64,000 nucleotides of DNA from Pseudomonas eutrophicaquae (GCF_023544715.1 NZ_JAMJEZ010000005.1:1-64000); one strand, 5' to 3'. Counted from the first letter of the stretch, positions 28,366 through 35,539 are shown. The notes: generated by a model from the letters alone, not told the origin. Made by a program: numbers and translations.

Positions 28366-28935
28366 TCAGCGACCCCGACCGATCAGCTGCAGAAACTCCT
28401 GGCGGGTGTTGCACGACTCACGGAACGCGCCAAGCATCACCGAGGAGGTCATCACCGAGTTCTGCTTCTCGACGCCGCGCATCATCATGCACATGTGCTG
28501 GGCCTCGATCACCACCGCCACGCCGGCAGCCCCTGTTACCTGCTGGATCGCTTCGGCGATCTGGCGGGTCAGGTTCTCCTGGATCTGCAGGCGACGGGCA
28601 AACATGTCAACGATGCGCGCCACCTTGGACAGCCCCAGCACCTTGCCGGTCGGGATGTAGGCGACATGCGCCTTGCCGATGAACGGCAGGATGTGGTGTT
28701 CGCACAGCGAGTACAGCTCGATGTCACGGACGATCACCATCTCGTCGTTGTCGGAGGCGAACAGGGCGCCGTTGACGATCTCATCGAGCGACTGGGTGTA
28801 GCCGCGGCACAGGTACTGCATGGCCTTGGCGGCGCGCTTGGGGGTGTCGAGCAGGCCTTCACGCTCTGGGTTCTCGCCAAGCCCTACCAGAATATCGTGG
28901 TAGTTCTGGGTGATTTGCGGGAGTTTGTCGCTCAT
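28366..28935 (-). CDS. folE: GTP cyclohydrolase I
   Basis: FolE turns GTP into 7,8-dihydroneopterin triphosphate, the entry step to folates and to monapterin. The 189-residue protein has the zinc ligands in [20 protein letters not shown] and the C-terminal zinc cysteine in [17 protein letters not shown], plus the [16 protein letters not shown] helix. It is in an operon with folM (22 bases upstream) and folX. Many pseudomonads have more than one folE, and this one appears dedicated to monapterin. Confidence 0.96.
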   Translation of the reverse strand: MSDKLPQITQNYHDILVGLGENPEREGLLDTPKRAAKAMQYLCRGYTQSLDEIVNGALFASDNDEMVIVRDIELYSLCEHHILPFIGKAHVAYIPTGKVLGLSKVARIVDMFARRLQIQENLTRQIAEAIQQVTGAAGVAVVIEAQHMCMMMRGVEKQNSVMTSSVMLGAFRESCNTRQEFLQLIGRGR

Positions 28936-28957
28936 GGGTCGATTCCTCGAGGGCAGC

Positions 28958-29668
28958 TCAGCGCACGTGGCGGCCGCCGTTGACGCACAGGCGGGTGCCG
29001 GTGACGTAGGGGTTGTCCAGAAGATAGCGCAGGCTCTGGTAGATCACCTGCGGTCCGGGTTCGATCCCCAGCACCGATTTGGCCAGGGTCTTCTGCCGGT
29101 AAGCCGCATCGTCGCTGGGGTGGAACATCACCAGGGCCGGAGCGATGGTGTTGACCTTGATGCGTGGGGCGAACTGCGCGGCGAACGAGAGCGTCATGTT
29201 CTCCAGTCCAGCCTTGCTGGCGCAATAGGCGACCCGGTTGGCGCTGCCACGGCGCACGACGTCGTCACTGATATGCACGATGTCAGCGGTGACTTCCTGT
29301 TCGAGCAGGGCGCGGCAGCGCAGGTTGATCAGATAAGGCGCCAGCATGTGCACATTGACCATCCGCGCAAAGGCCTCTGCTTCCTCGCCGGGCTGCTCGG
29401 CCAGCCACTCCGAGGCATTGTGCACGATGGCGCGCAGCCGGTCGGTGCTGGCGTGCAGGCGCTCGATGAAGTCGAGAATCCCGGCCTCACTGGAAAAGTC
29501 AGCGACAAGGGTCAGGGCGCCGCGCTCGCGCAATTCGGCGAGCGCTGGCCGTTCGGTGCGGTAGCTGACGATCAGTGCATGACCGTCGTCGAGCAGGCGA
29601 TGGGCGCAGTGCAATCCGACACGCTGGCTGGCACCGGTGAGCAGGATCGGAGCGGATGGCGAAGTCAT
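28958..29668 (-). CDS. folM: Dihydromonapterin reductase
   Basis: FolM is an SDR that reduces dihydromonapterin to tetrahydromonapterin, the cofactor of phenylalanine hydroxylase in Pseudomonas. The 236-residue protein has [28 protein letters not shown], and the catalytic [16 protein letters not shown]. The C terminus [15 protein letters not shown] is typical. It is the first gene of the folM-folE-folX operon. The 259-bp upstream region is AT-rich and contains three TGTACA-type boxes. Confidence 0.9.
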   Translation of the reverse strand: MTSPSAPILLTGASQRVGLHCAHRLLDDGHALIVSYRTERPALAELRERGALTLVADFSSEAGILDFIERLHASTDRLRAIVHNASEWLAEQPGEEAEAFARMVNVHMLAPYLINLRCRALLEQEVTADIVHISDDVVRRGSANRVAYCASKAGLENMTLSFAAQFAPRIKVNTIAPALVMFHPSDDAAYRQKTLAKSVLGIEPGPQVIYQSLRYLLDNPYVTGTRLCVNGGRHVR

Positions 29669-29782
29669 GGGCGCCTCATCGGGAATCTGGGCGGTTCAGC
29701 GGGCGAAACCGCTGGGTACCTGACAAGTAGTTGGACGGCACACCAACTGAACCGCGAATGAAGTTATACCAGATGAGCTTTT

Positions 29783-29917
29783 TGTACAACCATGTTTTGC
29801 GTGTGGAGATGAGCTATTTGTCGAAAATCCCACATTTGGCGGGAATATTGCGTAAAAAGATTACCTATCCCATTTATGAGTAGGGTTTTTTGTTGTACGC
29901 GATGGGTGTGTTGTACA
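29783..29917 (-). promoter_or_regulatory. TGTACA operator cluster C and promoter region of folM
   Basis: TGTACA at 29783-29788 and 29912-29917 and the one-mismatch TGTACG at 29894-29899 lie upstream of folM; the last two are 18 bp apart. On the minus strand TTGTAC (part of the first box) is followed 15 bases later by TATAAC, a possible promoter with a short spacer. The sequence from 29761 to 29900 is markedly AT-rich compared with its surroundings. No gene is seen in this gap. Confidence 0.6.
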
Positions 29918-29927
29918 GATTGAGCGT

Positions 29928-30353
29928 TCACTCCGGGCGGCGCTTGGGCAGCTCACACTGCCCATCACGGCAGCGCCGGGCGCCATCGGGGTGGGGCAGC
30001 CATTCCAGGTGCGGGCGCAGCAGGCAGAACAATCGGTAGCCCGGCTCCATCAGGCGGCGCAGCCAGGGCCACTGCAGCAGTCGCGCCAGGCCAAGCCCTG
30101 CGGCCAGCCAGCTCCAGTAGGTGGCATCCACCCCGGAAACCCAGTGACCGTCGGCAAAGCGCGCGTGCAGGCGATCCTGCAGCTCGCGATGGCGAAAGCC
30201 CAGTGCGGCGGCATCAAAGTCGGCGGCGCTGATATCGACCAACTGCAGGCGGGCCGGGTCGGCGCGGCGGCTCAGCAGGCGGATTTCTCGGGCACACAAC
30301 GGGCAATCGCCATCGTAATAGAGGGTCAGCGGCCAGGCGGGCGTGGTGGACAT
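29928..30353 (-). CDS. DCC-family (DUF393) thiol-disulfide oxidoreductase-like protein
   Basis: The 141-residue protein has the defining motif LYYDGDCPLCAREIRLLSRR at about residues 11-30, with the DCPLC thioredoxin-like CxxC. DCC proteins are thought to act in thiol-disulfide exchange but few have been studied. The C-terminal half contains W-rich hydrophobic sequence (YWSWLAAGLGLARLLQWPWL). The ATG lies 18 bases from the TGTATA box at 30371, and it is divergent from the second LitR-type regulator gene, so it probably responds to the same regulators. Confidence 0.85.
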   Translation of the reverse strand: MSTTPAWPLTLYYDGDCPLCAREIRLLSRRADPARLQLVDISAADFDAAALGFRHRELQDRLHARFADGHWVSGVDATYWSWLAAGLGLARLLQWPWLRRLMEPGYRLFCLLRPHLEWLPHPDGARRCRDGQCELPKRRPE

Positions 30354-30370
30354 GGCAACGATCTCGCAGT

Positions 30371-30387
30371 TGTATAAGCCTTGTACA
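30371..30387. promoter_or_regulatory. TGTACA operator pair D (DCC gene/second regulator)
   Basis: TGTATA (30371-30376) and TGTACA (30382-30387) are 11 bp apart in the 97-bp divergent gap. The second box is part of TTGTACAA and abuts the proposed -35 element of the regulator gene. Confidence 0.65.
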
Positions 30388-30388
30388 A

Positions 30389-30417
30389 TTTAAGCGCTTC
30401 GGAGGCTAGGGTACAAT
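30389..30417 (+). promoter_or_regulatory. Promoter of the second LitR-type regulator gene
   Basis: A good -10 element TACAAT (30412-30417) is preceded at 17 bases by TTTAAG, a weak -35. The weak -35 next to an operator fits a promoter under regulator control. Transcription would start near 30424, leaving a 27-base leader. Confidence 0.45.
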
Positions 30418-30450
30418 GCCGCGACCGATTTCCCTGCGCGACGCCCCCAC

Positions 30451-31401
30451 ATGTCCGATCTGCCCGTAACCCCGCCCCGCATCGAGCCTTCTCCTCAGGA
30501 CGAGCTGTACCCGATCCGCGAGGTGGTGCGCCTGACCGGCGTCAACCCGGTCACCCTGCGTGCCTGGGAGCGTCGTTACGGGCTGATTCGCCCGACCCGT
30601 ACCGACAGTGGCCACCGGCTGTACTCGCAGGCAGAAATCGAGGCGGTGCGCAGCATCCTGGCCTGGATCGAGCGCGGCGTGGCGGTCAGCAAGGTGGGCA
30701 AGCTGCTCGAGCGTAATGCGCAGGTGCGCAGCGCCGCTGCTACCGACAGCGAGCCGGTGACGGCGCATGAGCATGCCGAGTGGCAGCAGCGGCTGGAGGC
30801 GGCGGTCAGCGCCTTTGACGACCTGCAGCTGGAGCGCCTGTATGGGCAGATTTTCTCTACCTACCCGCTGGCTGTAGCCTTCCAGGACGTGCTGCTGCCG
30901 GTCTGGCAGACGCTGCTGCTGCGCCAGGATGGTTTCGGGCAGACCAGTGAGTGGCTGTTCTTTGATGCCTTCTTGCGGGCGCGGGTCCTGCAGCGCCTGC
31001 TGCTGGCCGGAGCGCCCGGCAGCGAGCGCATCCTGCTGGCGGCCTTGCCGGGGCATCGCCATGAGCTGGAGCTGCTGGTCTGTGGCCTGCTGCTCTGCGG
31101 GGCGGAGCTGAATGTCACGCCGCTGAGCCTTGGGCAGCCGTTCGATGAGCTGGCGCTGGTCTGCGAGCGGCGCCGGCCAGCGGCACTGGTGCTGTTCTCC
31201 AACAGCCCGCCCGATCCTGATCTGGCGCGCCGTCTGGAGCGGCTGGGGCTCAGCCTGAGCTGCCCGCTGGCGCTGGCCGGCGACATCGCCGATCTGGCCG
31301 AGGACGCTCTGCAAGGTACGCCGATTGCCTGCCTTGGCAACGATGGTCGCTTGATGCCGCGGCGCCTGCGCCAGTTCCTGAATGGGCATCTGGACACCTG
31401 A
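30451..31401 (+). CDS. Second MerR-family LitR-like regulator without cobalamin motif
   Basis: The 316-residue protein has a MerR DNA-binding domain at about residues 22-92 (IREVVRLTGVNPVTLRAWERRYGL, GHRLYSQAEIEAVRSIL). It is almost the same in the recognition helix as the regulator at 14809, so both probably bind the same TGTACA sites. The C-terminal region keeps the LitR length but has no DxHxxG B12 motif. The two proteins differ a good deal outside the DNA-binding domain and are not a recent duplication. It is encoded between the DCC gene and a LOV photoreceptor gene, matching the class II LitR plus LOV arrangement known from P. putida. Confidence 0.88.
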   Translation: MSDLPVTPPRIEPSPQDELYPIREVVRLTGVNPVTLRAWERRYGLIRPTRTDSGHRLYSQAEIEAVRSILAWIERGVAVSKVGKLLERNAQVRSAAATDSEPVTAHEHAEWQQRLEAAVSAFDDLQLERLYGQIFSTYPLAVAFQDVLLPVWQTLLLRQDGFGQTSEWLFFDAFLRARVLQRLLLAGAPGSERILLAALPGHRHELELLVCGLLLCGAELNVTPLSLGQPFDELALVCERRRPAALVLFSNSPPDPDLARRLERLGLSLSCPLALAGDIADLAEDALQGTPIACLGNDGRLMPRRLRQFLNGHLDT

Positions 31402-31436
31402 TACGGCAATAGCGCTTGCCATGCCGCCGAAATTCT

Positions 31437-31453
31437 TGTACAAAAGCTGTACA
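31437..31453 (+). promoter_or_regulatory. TGTACA operator pair E (small-RNA promoter)
   Basis: TGTACA starts at 31437 and 31448, 11 bp apart, the same geometry as pair D. A perfect -10 element TATAAT follows at 31467-31472, so the second box covers the -35 position. No good -35 hexamer is visible, as expected for an activated or regulator-dependent promoter. Confidence 0.65.
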
Positions 31454-31478
31454 TGAACGGCGGCTGTATAATCCCCCT

Positions 31479-31553
31479 CCTTTATGGCTGCCGTTCGACA
31501 CTCTGCGCACTCCGGCAGCCGCTTCCCCTGATCTTTGGCTGCCGGATTTTTTT
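31479..31553 (+). ncRNA. Candidate light-regulated small RNA (about 75 nt)
   Basis: A consensus TATAAT (31467-31472) preceded by two TGTACA operators is followed by no plausible gene. Instead there is a strong intrinsic terminator: CCGGCAGCC (31512-31520) pairs with GGCTGCCGG (31537-31545) and is followed by a T run (31547-31553). The predicted transcript is about 75 nt. An upstream GGCTGCC (31486-31492) can pair with the same 5' arm, offering an alternative fold that would disrupt the terminator. The RNA starts with a pyrimidine-rich TCCTTT tract that could pair with ribosome-binding sites. A 15-codon frame from 31484 has no ribosome-binding site. No known RNA family is recognised. Confidence 0.55.
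31512..31553 (+). terminator. Intrinsic terminator of the candidate small RNA
   Basis: A perfect 9-bp GC-rich stem (31512-31520 with 31537-31545) and a 16-base loop are followed by A and seven T. It lies 111 bases after the stop of the LitR-type gene and could also end that transcript. Confidence 0.8.
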
Positions 31554-31586
31554 ATTCCCGCCTGCATGCTCTGGCGTGCAGGCAAC

Positions 31587-31624
31587 AAAAAGCCGCTGCA
31601 GCCCATCGGGCGCAGCGGCTTTTT
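31587..31624. terminator. Bidirectional terminator of the LOV gene
   Basis: AAAAAGCCGCTGC (31587-31599) pairs with GCAGCGGCTTTTT (31612-31624). The A and T tails make it work in both directions. It lies 24 bases beyond the stop of the minus-strand LOV gene and also blocks any rightward read-through from the small RNA. Confidence 0.85.
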
Positions 31625-31647
31625 CGTCGGGGCCGTGACGTGGCGGG

Positions 31648-32106
31648 TCAGGCCTGTTGGGCGGCCCGCAGGCTCGCCAGCTCCTCGCGCAAGGCCTTGA
31701 GTTCGGCCTCAAGCTCCTCCACCCGCTGCTCGGCGGCGACCTGATCAGTGACATCCTTCTGGATGCCGATGTAATAGGTCAGCTGATCCGCTTCATTGAA
31801 GACCGGGGTGATCGACAGCTCGTTCCAGAACAGCGAGCCATCCTTGCGGTAGTTGCGGATCACCTGACGGCAGGGGCGATGCTCGCGCACCGCCTGACGG
31901 ATCAGCTCCAGCGACAGCTGCTCACGATCACCGGCCTGCAGGAAGCGGCAGTCACGATAGAGGATGTCATCCACGCTGTAGCCGGTCAGGCGCTCGAAGG
32001 CTGGGTTGGCGTAGATGAGGATGTTGTCGTCACCTTCCTGTTCGGCGACCACGATGCCGTCGTTGGATGCATCGACTACCAGTTGCAGCAGCTGGGCATT
32101 GATCAT
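31648..32106 (-). CDS. Short LOV blue-light photoreceptor (PpSB1-LOV type)
   Basis: The 152-residue protein is essentially a single LOV domain. It binds flavin and, on blue light, forms a flavin-cysteinyl adduct. The photoactive Cys53 lies in YRDCRFLQ, and the flavin contacts NYRKDGSLFWNELSITPV and TYYIGIQKDV are intact. It lacks any output domain; a C-terminal helix (QRVEELEAELKALREELASL) probably mediates dimerisation or partner binding. The start INAQLLQLVVDASNDGIVV matches the short LOV proteins of P. putida, which act together with class II LitR regulators. An upstream open frame extension has no similarity. Its own promoter lacks a TGTACA box. Confidence 0.95.
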   Translation of the reverse strand: MINAQLLQLVVDASNDGIVVAEQEGDDNILIYANPAFERLTGYSVDDILYRDCRFLQAGDREQLSLELIRQAVREHRPCRQVIRNYRKDGSLFWNELSITPVFNEADQLTYYIGIQKDVTDQVAAEQRVEELEAELKALREELASLRAAQQA

Positions 32107-32134
32107 CGGAACTGTCCTGAGAGAGGTGGATGGC

Positions 32135-32162
32135 ATTCTAATCGAACAGCGCACGCTGTCCA
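32135..32162 (-). promoter_or_regulatory. Promoter of the LOV gene
   Basis: On the minus strand TGGACA (32162-32157) and TAGAAT (32140-32135), each matching consensus at five of six positions, are 16 bases apart. No TGTACA box is nearby, so the photoreceptor is probably made constitutively while its target genes are controlled. Confidence 0.6.
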
Positions 32163-32264
32163 TGCCGGGGCGCCTCGGGGCTGGAGATTGTTGCGGCATG
32201 CCCGTGGACCGTGAGCGCTGGTGCATAATCGGCGCCCTGCTCAATTCTGCCCGGGAGGGCTGCC

Positions 32265-32723
32265 ATGCTCGAACTTGCCATCATCTCCGGTTCCGTCTAC
32301 GGCGCGGCCGAGGAAGTTGCCCGTCACGCCGAGGATTTCCTGCGCGAAGCCGGTATCGAGGCGCGTCACCTGCCGCGTGCTGATCTGGAGACCTTGCTGG
32401 CCTGTGATCCTGCCGCGCTGCTGGTGGTGACCTCGACCACCGGGATGGGCGAGGTGCCCGACGCGCTGCAGGCCCTGCTCGATCAGCTCGCCGGGCATCA
32501 GCCGGACTGGCGCGGCCGGCCACTGGCGGTGATCGGGCTGGGCGATACCACCTACGGTGAGCAGTTCTGCGCCGCGGCGCTGCAGGCGCACATGCAGTTG
32601 CTGGCGCTGGGCATGCGCGATGTGCAGTCGCAGCTGCAGCTCGATGCCAGTGAAACCGTCACCCCGGCCGAGGATGCCGAGCCCTGGCTGGCGCGACTGG
32701 CGGCCAATCTGGCCGGGTTGTGA
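32265..32723 (+). CDS. Flavodoxin-like FMN protein
   Basis: The 152-residue protein has the flavodoxin FMN-phosphate loop GSVYGAAEEVA near the N terminus (replacing the usual T/S-x-T-G-x-T), the TSTTGMGEVPDAL loop and LAVIGLGDTTYGEQF. It is a short-chain MioC/YqcA-like flavodoxin and probably donates single electrons to an unknown partner. It is divergent from the LOV gene. A link to flavin photochemistry is tempting but unproven. Confidence 0.88.
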   Translation: MLELAIISGSVYGAAEEVARHAEDFLREAGIEARHLPRADLETLLACDPAALLVVTSTTGMGEVPDALQALLDQLAGHQPDWRGRPLAVIGLGDTTYGEQFCAAALQAHMQLLALGMRDVQSQLQLDASETVTPAEDAEPWLARLAANLAGL

Positions 32724-32801
32724 GGGTGCTGGCGTCTGCCGGTGCATCGACAAGGAGCCGGCCGTTGCAGGGTAGAACGCCGGGTGCGTCATGAAATTCT
32801 G

Positions 32802-32836
32802 GTTATAAAAATATTATTTAATAGTATTTTTGTAAC
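32802..32836. promoter_or_regulatory. 35-bp AT-rich palindrome overlapping the porin promoter
   Basis: GTTATAAAAATATTA (32802-32816) and TAGTATTTTTGTAAC (32822-32836) are inverted repeats matching at 13 of 15 positions around TTTAA. The right arm contains the -35 element TTGTAA (32830-32835), and a TATGAT -10 follows at 32852-32857 with a 16-base spacer. This is the classic position for a repressor operator. The regulator is unknown. Confidence 0.6.
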
Positions 32837-32909
32837 AAATACCGGCCCCGGTATGATGCGCGCCATCGGCAGCCACCGGCTGCCCCACTGTCGATCACGG
32901 GGATCCGTC

Positions 32910-34175
32910 ATGTCGCTCAACAAGTCGTCGCTGCTGGCCGTGCTGCTGGCCGGTATCACCCTCAGCCCGCTGGCCCAGGCCACCAATGGCTATTTCGCCC
33001 ATGGTTATGGCATCAAGTCGCTGGGCATGGCGGGTGTGGGCTATGCGCTGCCCCAGGACGCGCTGGCCGCCGCCACCAATCCGGCGGGCATCACCGCGGT
33101 GGGTGATCGTCTGGATCTGGGCGTGACCTGGTTCAAGCCTGAGCGCAGTGCGCAGATCCGTGGCAACCAGACGCCGTTTGGCTCGGCCGATGGCAACTAT
33201 GACGGTAACGACACCGAAGCCTTCCTGATCCCCGAGTTTGGCTATGTGCGCCAGCTCAATGAGCGCCTGGCGCTGGGTCTGGCGATCTACGGCAATGGCG
33301 GCATGAACACCGATTACAAGCGCAACCCGTTCGCCGTCTATGGCGGGCAGGGCAGTGCCGGCGTCGATCTGGCGCAGGTGTTCATCACCCCGACCCTGGC
33401 CTGGAAGGCCAGCGAGCGGCACAGTTTTGGCATTGGCATCAACTACGCCTACCAGCGTTTTGAAGCGCGCGGCCTGCAGGGCTTCCAGAGTGCCTCGATC
33501 GCGCCGGACAAGGTCACCAACAACGGCCACGACCATTCCGATGGCTGGGGGCTGCGTCTGGGCTGGAACGGCCAGCTCACCGATACCCTGAGCGTTGGCG
33601 TGGCCTGGTCGTCGAAGATCAAGACCAGCAAGTTCAAGGACTACGCCGGCCTCTTTGCCGATGGCGGCAGTTTCGATATCCCGGAGAACTACGGCATCGG
33701 TCTGGCCTGGCAGGCCACCGAGCGCCTGACCCTGGCGGCCGACGTGCAGCAGATCGACTATGCCGATGTCAAAGCCATAGCGAATTCGGTGGATGTGCTG
33801 TTCCAGGGCCAGCCGCTCGGCTCCGAGAACGGCCCGAATTTTGGCTGGGAAGACATCCGCATCTACAAACTGGCCGCCAGCTACGCCCTCGACCCGCGCC
33901 TGACCCTGCGCGCCGGCTTCAGCTGGGCTGATCAGGCGCTGGATACGGGCGAGACCTTCTTCAACACCCTGGCGCCGGGCGTGGTGCGTAAACACCTGAC
34001 CTTCGGTGCCACCTGGGCGCCGGCGGAGAATCAGGAACTCAGCGTCTTCTACGCCCATGCTTTCAGCGAGGAGCTCAAGGGCAGCGGCTCGATCAACCCG
34101 CAACTGGGCGGCGGCGAGGCGAACCTGAAGATGAGCCAGAACAGCCTCGGCCTCGGCTACGCCTGGAAACTCTGA
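32910..34175 (+). CDS. FadL/OmpP1/TodX-family outer-membrane transporter
   Basis: The 421-residue protein has a signal peptide (SLNKSSLLAVLLAGITLSPLAQA, cleaved after about residue 23) followed by the family hallmark TNGYFAHGYGIKSLGMAGVGYALPQDALAAATNPAG, which forms the N-terminal plug. The rest is beta-barrel sequence ending in LGLGYAWKL with the usual aromatic/hydrophobic terminus. Family members import long-chain fatty acids or hydrocarbons. The ATG chosen precedes the signal peptide; longer in-frame starts include the promoter region and are rejected. Expression is probably controlled through the palindrome at 32802. Confidence 0.92.
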   Translation: MSLNKSSLLAVLLAGITLSPLAQATNGYFAHGYGIKSLGMAGVGYALPQDALAAATNPAGITAVGDRLDLGVTWFKPERSAQIRGNQTPFGSADGNYDGNDTEAFLIPEFGYVRQLNERLALGLAIYGNGGMNTDYKRNPFAVYGGQGSAGVDLAQVFITPTLAWKASERHSFGIGINYAYQRFEARGLQGFQSASIAPDKVTNNGHDHSDGWGLRLGWNGQLTDTLSVGVAWSSKIKTSKFKDYAGLFADGGSFDIPENYGIGLAWQATERLTLAADVQQIDYADVKAIANSVDVLFQGQPLGSENGPNFGWEDIRIYKLAASYALDPRLTLRAGFSWADQALDTGETFFNTLAPGVVRKHLTFGATWAPAENQELSVFYAHAFSEELKGSGSINPQLGGGEANLKMSQNSLGLGYAWKL

Positions 34176-34216
34176 GACGGTTGCATCCACCGCCTGCGGC
34201 CCTACACTCTGCACCC

Positions 34217-34251
34217 GACCGGGACGGCCCTGCGCCTTCCCGGTCTTTTTT
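34217..34251 (+). terminator. Terminator of the FadL-type gene
   Basis: GACCGGGA (34217-34224) pairs with TCCCGGTC (34238-34245) and is followed by six T. It lies 42 bases after the porin stop. Confidence 0.85.
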
Positions 34252-34270
34252 CGTCGATGTGGAGAGCCCC

Positions 34271-34738
34271 ATGCAGCACGCTTTTGCCCAGCCCGCAGGC
34301 CCGGTCGGTTACGTGGCCATCGAACAGCCCTTTGGCGTGGAGCCGCCGGTGGTGCATTGCCCGATCTGCGGCCATGCGCAGTCGGTGCTGGAGGGCGATG
34401 AGTACCTGCAGACGCCCTGCGCACATTTGGCCTTCGTGTTTGGCGGTGAGGAAGACGAGTTCATCTACGCCAGCGAGGACTTTGCCGCGCGCTTTGCCCG
34501 CTTTGATGCGGCGCTGCAGGCGCGCTTCCCCGATGCCGAATCCCAGAACAGCGATGCCTTCGAGGAGGCCAGTCGCTTCTACCGTGACCTGTTCCCCACG
34601 CGGCTGGCCGAGATGGGCTACGGCAGCCAGTTGCTGGCCCTGCGCATCACCTACGGCGGTATGGCTGACGGTGCGCCGGTGTGGTTCAGCGATGTCTATG
34701 GCTTTGACTACGCCACCTTGCAGGAGCCGCCGCGCTGA
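34271..34738 (+). CDS. Uncharacterised protein with CPxC motif
   Basis: I do not recognise this 155-residue protein. It is acidic and soluble, without signal peptide or membrane helices. Near the N terminus it has VVHCPICGHAQSVL followed by TPCAHLAFVF, a possible zinc site of the Cys-x-x-Cys...Cys-x-His type. The middle is rich in Phe, Glu and Asp. The ATG at 34271 follows a GGAGAG ribosome-binding site and lies after the porin terminator, so the gene needs its own promoter or read-through. Codon use matches the neighbours, so it looks like a genuine gene. Confidence 0.65.
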   Translation: MQHAFAQPAGPVGYVAIEQPFGVEPPVVHCPICGHAQSVLEGDEYLQTPCAHLAFVFGGEEDEFIYASEDFAARFARFDAALQARFPDAESQNSDAFEEASRFYRDLFPTRLAEMGYGSQLLALRITYGGMADGAPVWFSDVYGFDYATLQEPPR

Positions 34739-34799
34739 GCCCGCGCTGCCCTCAGGCGTATAGCGGGCACCTCGGCGCCGCGCTTGAGTCGGGCGTCAG

Positions 34800-35246
34800 A
34801 TGATGGACGTGGCGGATCTGGGCTACCCCGGCCTGTTCCTGGCCGCGCTGGGGGCAGCCAGCCTGCTGCCTCTCCAGTCGGAATCCGTGCTGGTCGGCCT
34901 GCTGTTGGCCGGTCTGCATTCGCCGCTGCTGCTCTGGCTGGTAGCCACGCTCGGCAACGTGCTGGGCTCGCTGCTCAACTGGTGGCTGGGGCGCTCGCTG
35001 GAGCGTTTTCGCGGGCGGCGCTGGTTTCCGGTCAAGGCCGAGGCGCTGGCGCGTGCCCAGCGCCACTACCAGCGCTATGGGCGCTGGTCGCTGCTGCTGA
35101 GCTGGATGCCGCTGATCGGTGATCCGCTGACCCTGGTGGCCGGGGTGATGCGCGAATCGCTGTGGGTATTCCTGCTGCTGGTAACCCTGGCCAAGGGCCT
35201 GCGCTATCTGCTGCTGGCAGCGCTGACCCTCGGCTGGGCGGGCTGA
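34800..35246 (+). CDS. DedA/SNARE-associated family protein (YqaA-like)
   Basis: The 148-residue membrane protein has four hydrophobic stretches and the DedA-like sequence ATLGNVLGSLLNWWLGR and SWMPLIGDPLTLVAGVMR, which match the small YqaA subgroup. DedA proteins act in envelope integrity and lipid or ion transport, but YqaA itself has no established role. Two adjacent ATG codons start the frame. The 61 bases before it contain nothing notable. Confidence 0.85.
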   Translation: MMDVADLGYPGLFLAALGAASLLPLQSESVLVGLLLAGLHSPLLLWLVATLGNVLGSLLNWWLGRSLERFRGRRWFPVKAEALARAQRHYQRYGRWSLLLSWMPLIGDPLTLVAGVMRESLWVFLLLVTLAKGLRYLLLAALTLGWAG

Positions 35247-35291
35247 GCGAGCCGCCTGTGGGTGGGCCCGCTGACGCGATTGCCGCAGGGG

Positions 35292-35528
35292 TCAGAGCGT
35301 CTTGAGCAGCGCCTCCAGCTCGTTGCTGCTCGGCACCTTGCCCTCGATCACCAAGGCCTCATCGACCGCCAGCGCCGGGGTGCGCATGATCCCGGCGTCG
35401 ATGATCGCGTTCATGTCGGTGACTTTCTCGACGCTGAACTCGAGGCCAAGGCGCCGGGCAGCGGCTTCGGCGTTGGTGGTCAGTTGCTGGCACTTGGCGC
35501 AGCCGGAGCCATAGATGGTCAGTTTCAT
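35292..35528 (-). CDS. Thioredoxin-like redox-active disulfide protein
   Basis: The 78-residue protein starts MKLTIYGSGCAKCQQLTTNA, with a CAKC active site, and has the cis-proline motif MRTPALAVDEALVIEGKVPS. It belongs to the small thioredoxin-like family (redox-active disulfide protein 2 type). It lies 11 bases downstream of the ArsP-like permease gene; such pairs are common, and the thiol protein may pass arsenicals to or reduce them for the permease (inference). Confidence 0.88.
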   Translation of the reverse strand: MKLTIYGSGCAKCQQLTTNAEAAARRLGLEFSVEKVTDMNAIIDAGIMRTPALAVDEALVIEGKVPSSNELEALLKTL

Positions 35529-35539
35529 GGGTAGTCCTC

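Noticed and set aside
31484-31531. 15-codon peptide gene within the candidate small RNA
   Set aside because: It has no ribosome-binding site; the sequence before the ATG is C/T-rich, and its last codons lie in the terminator.
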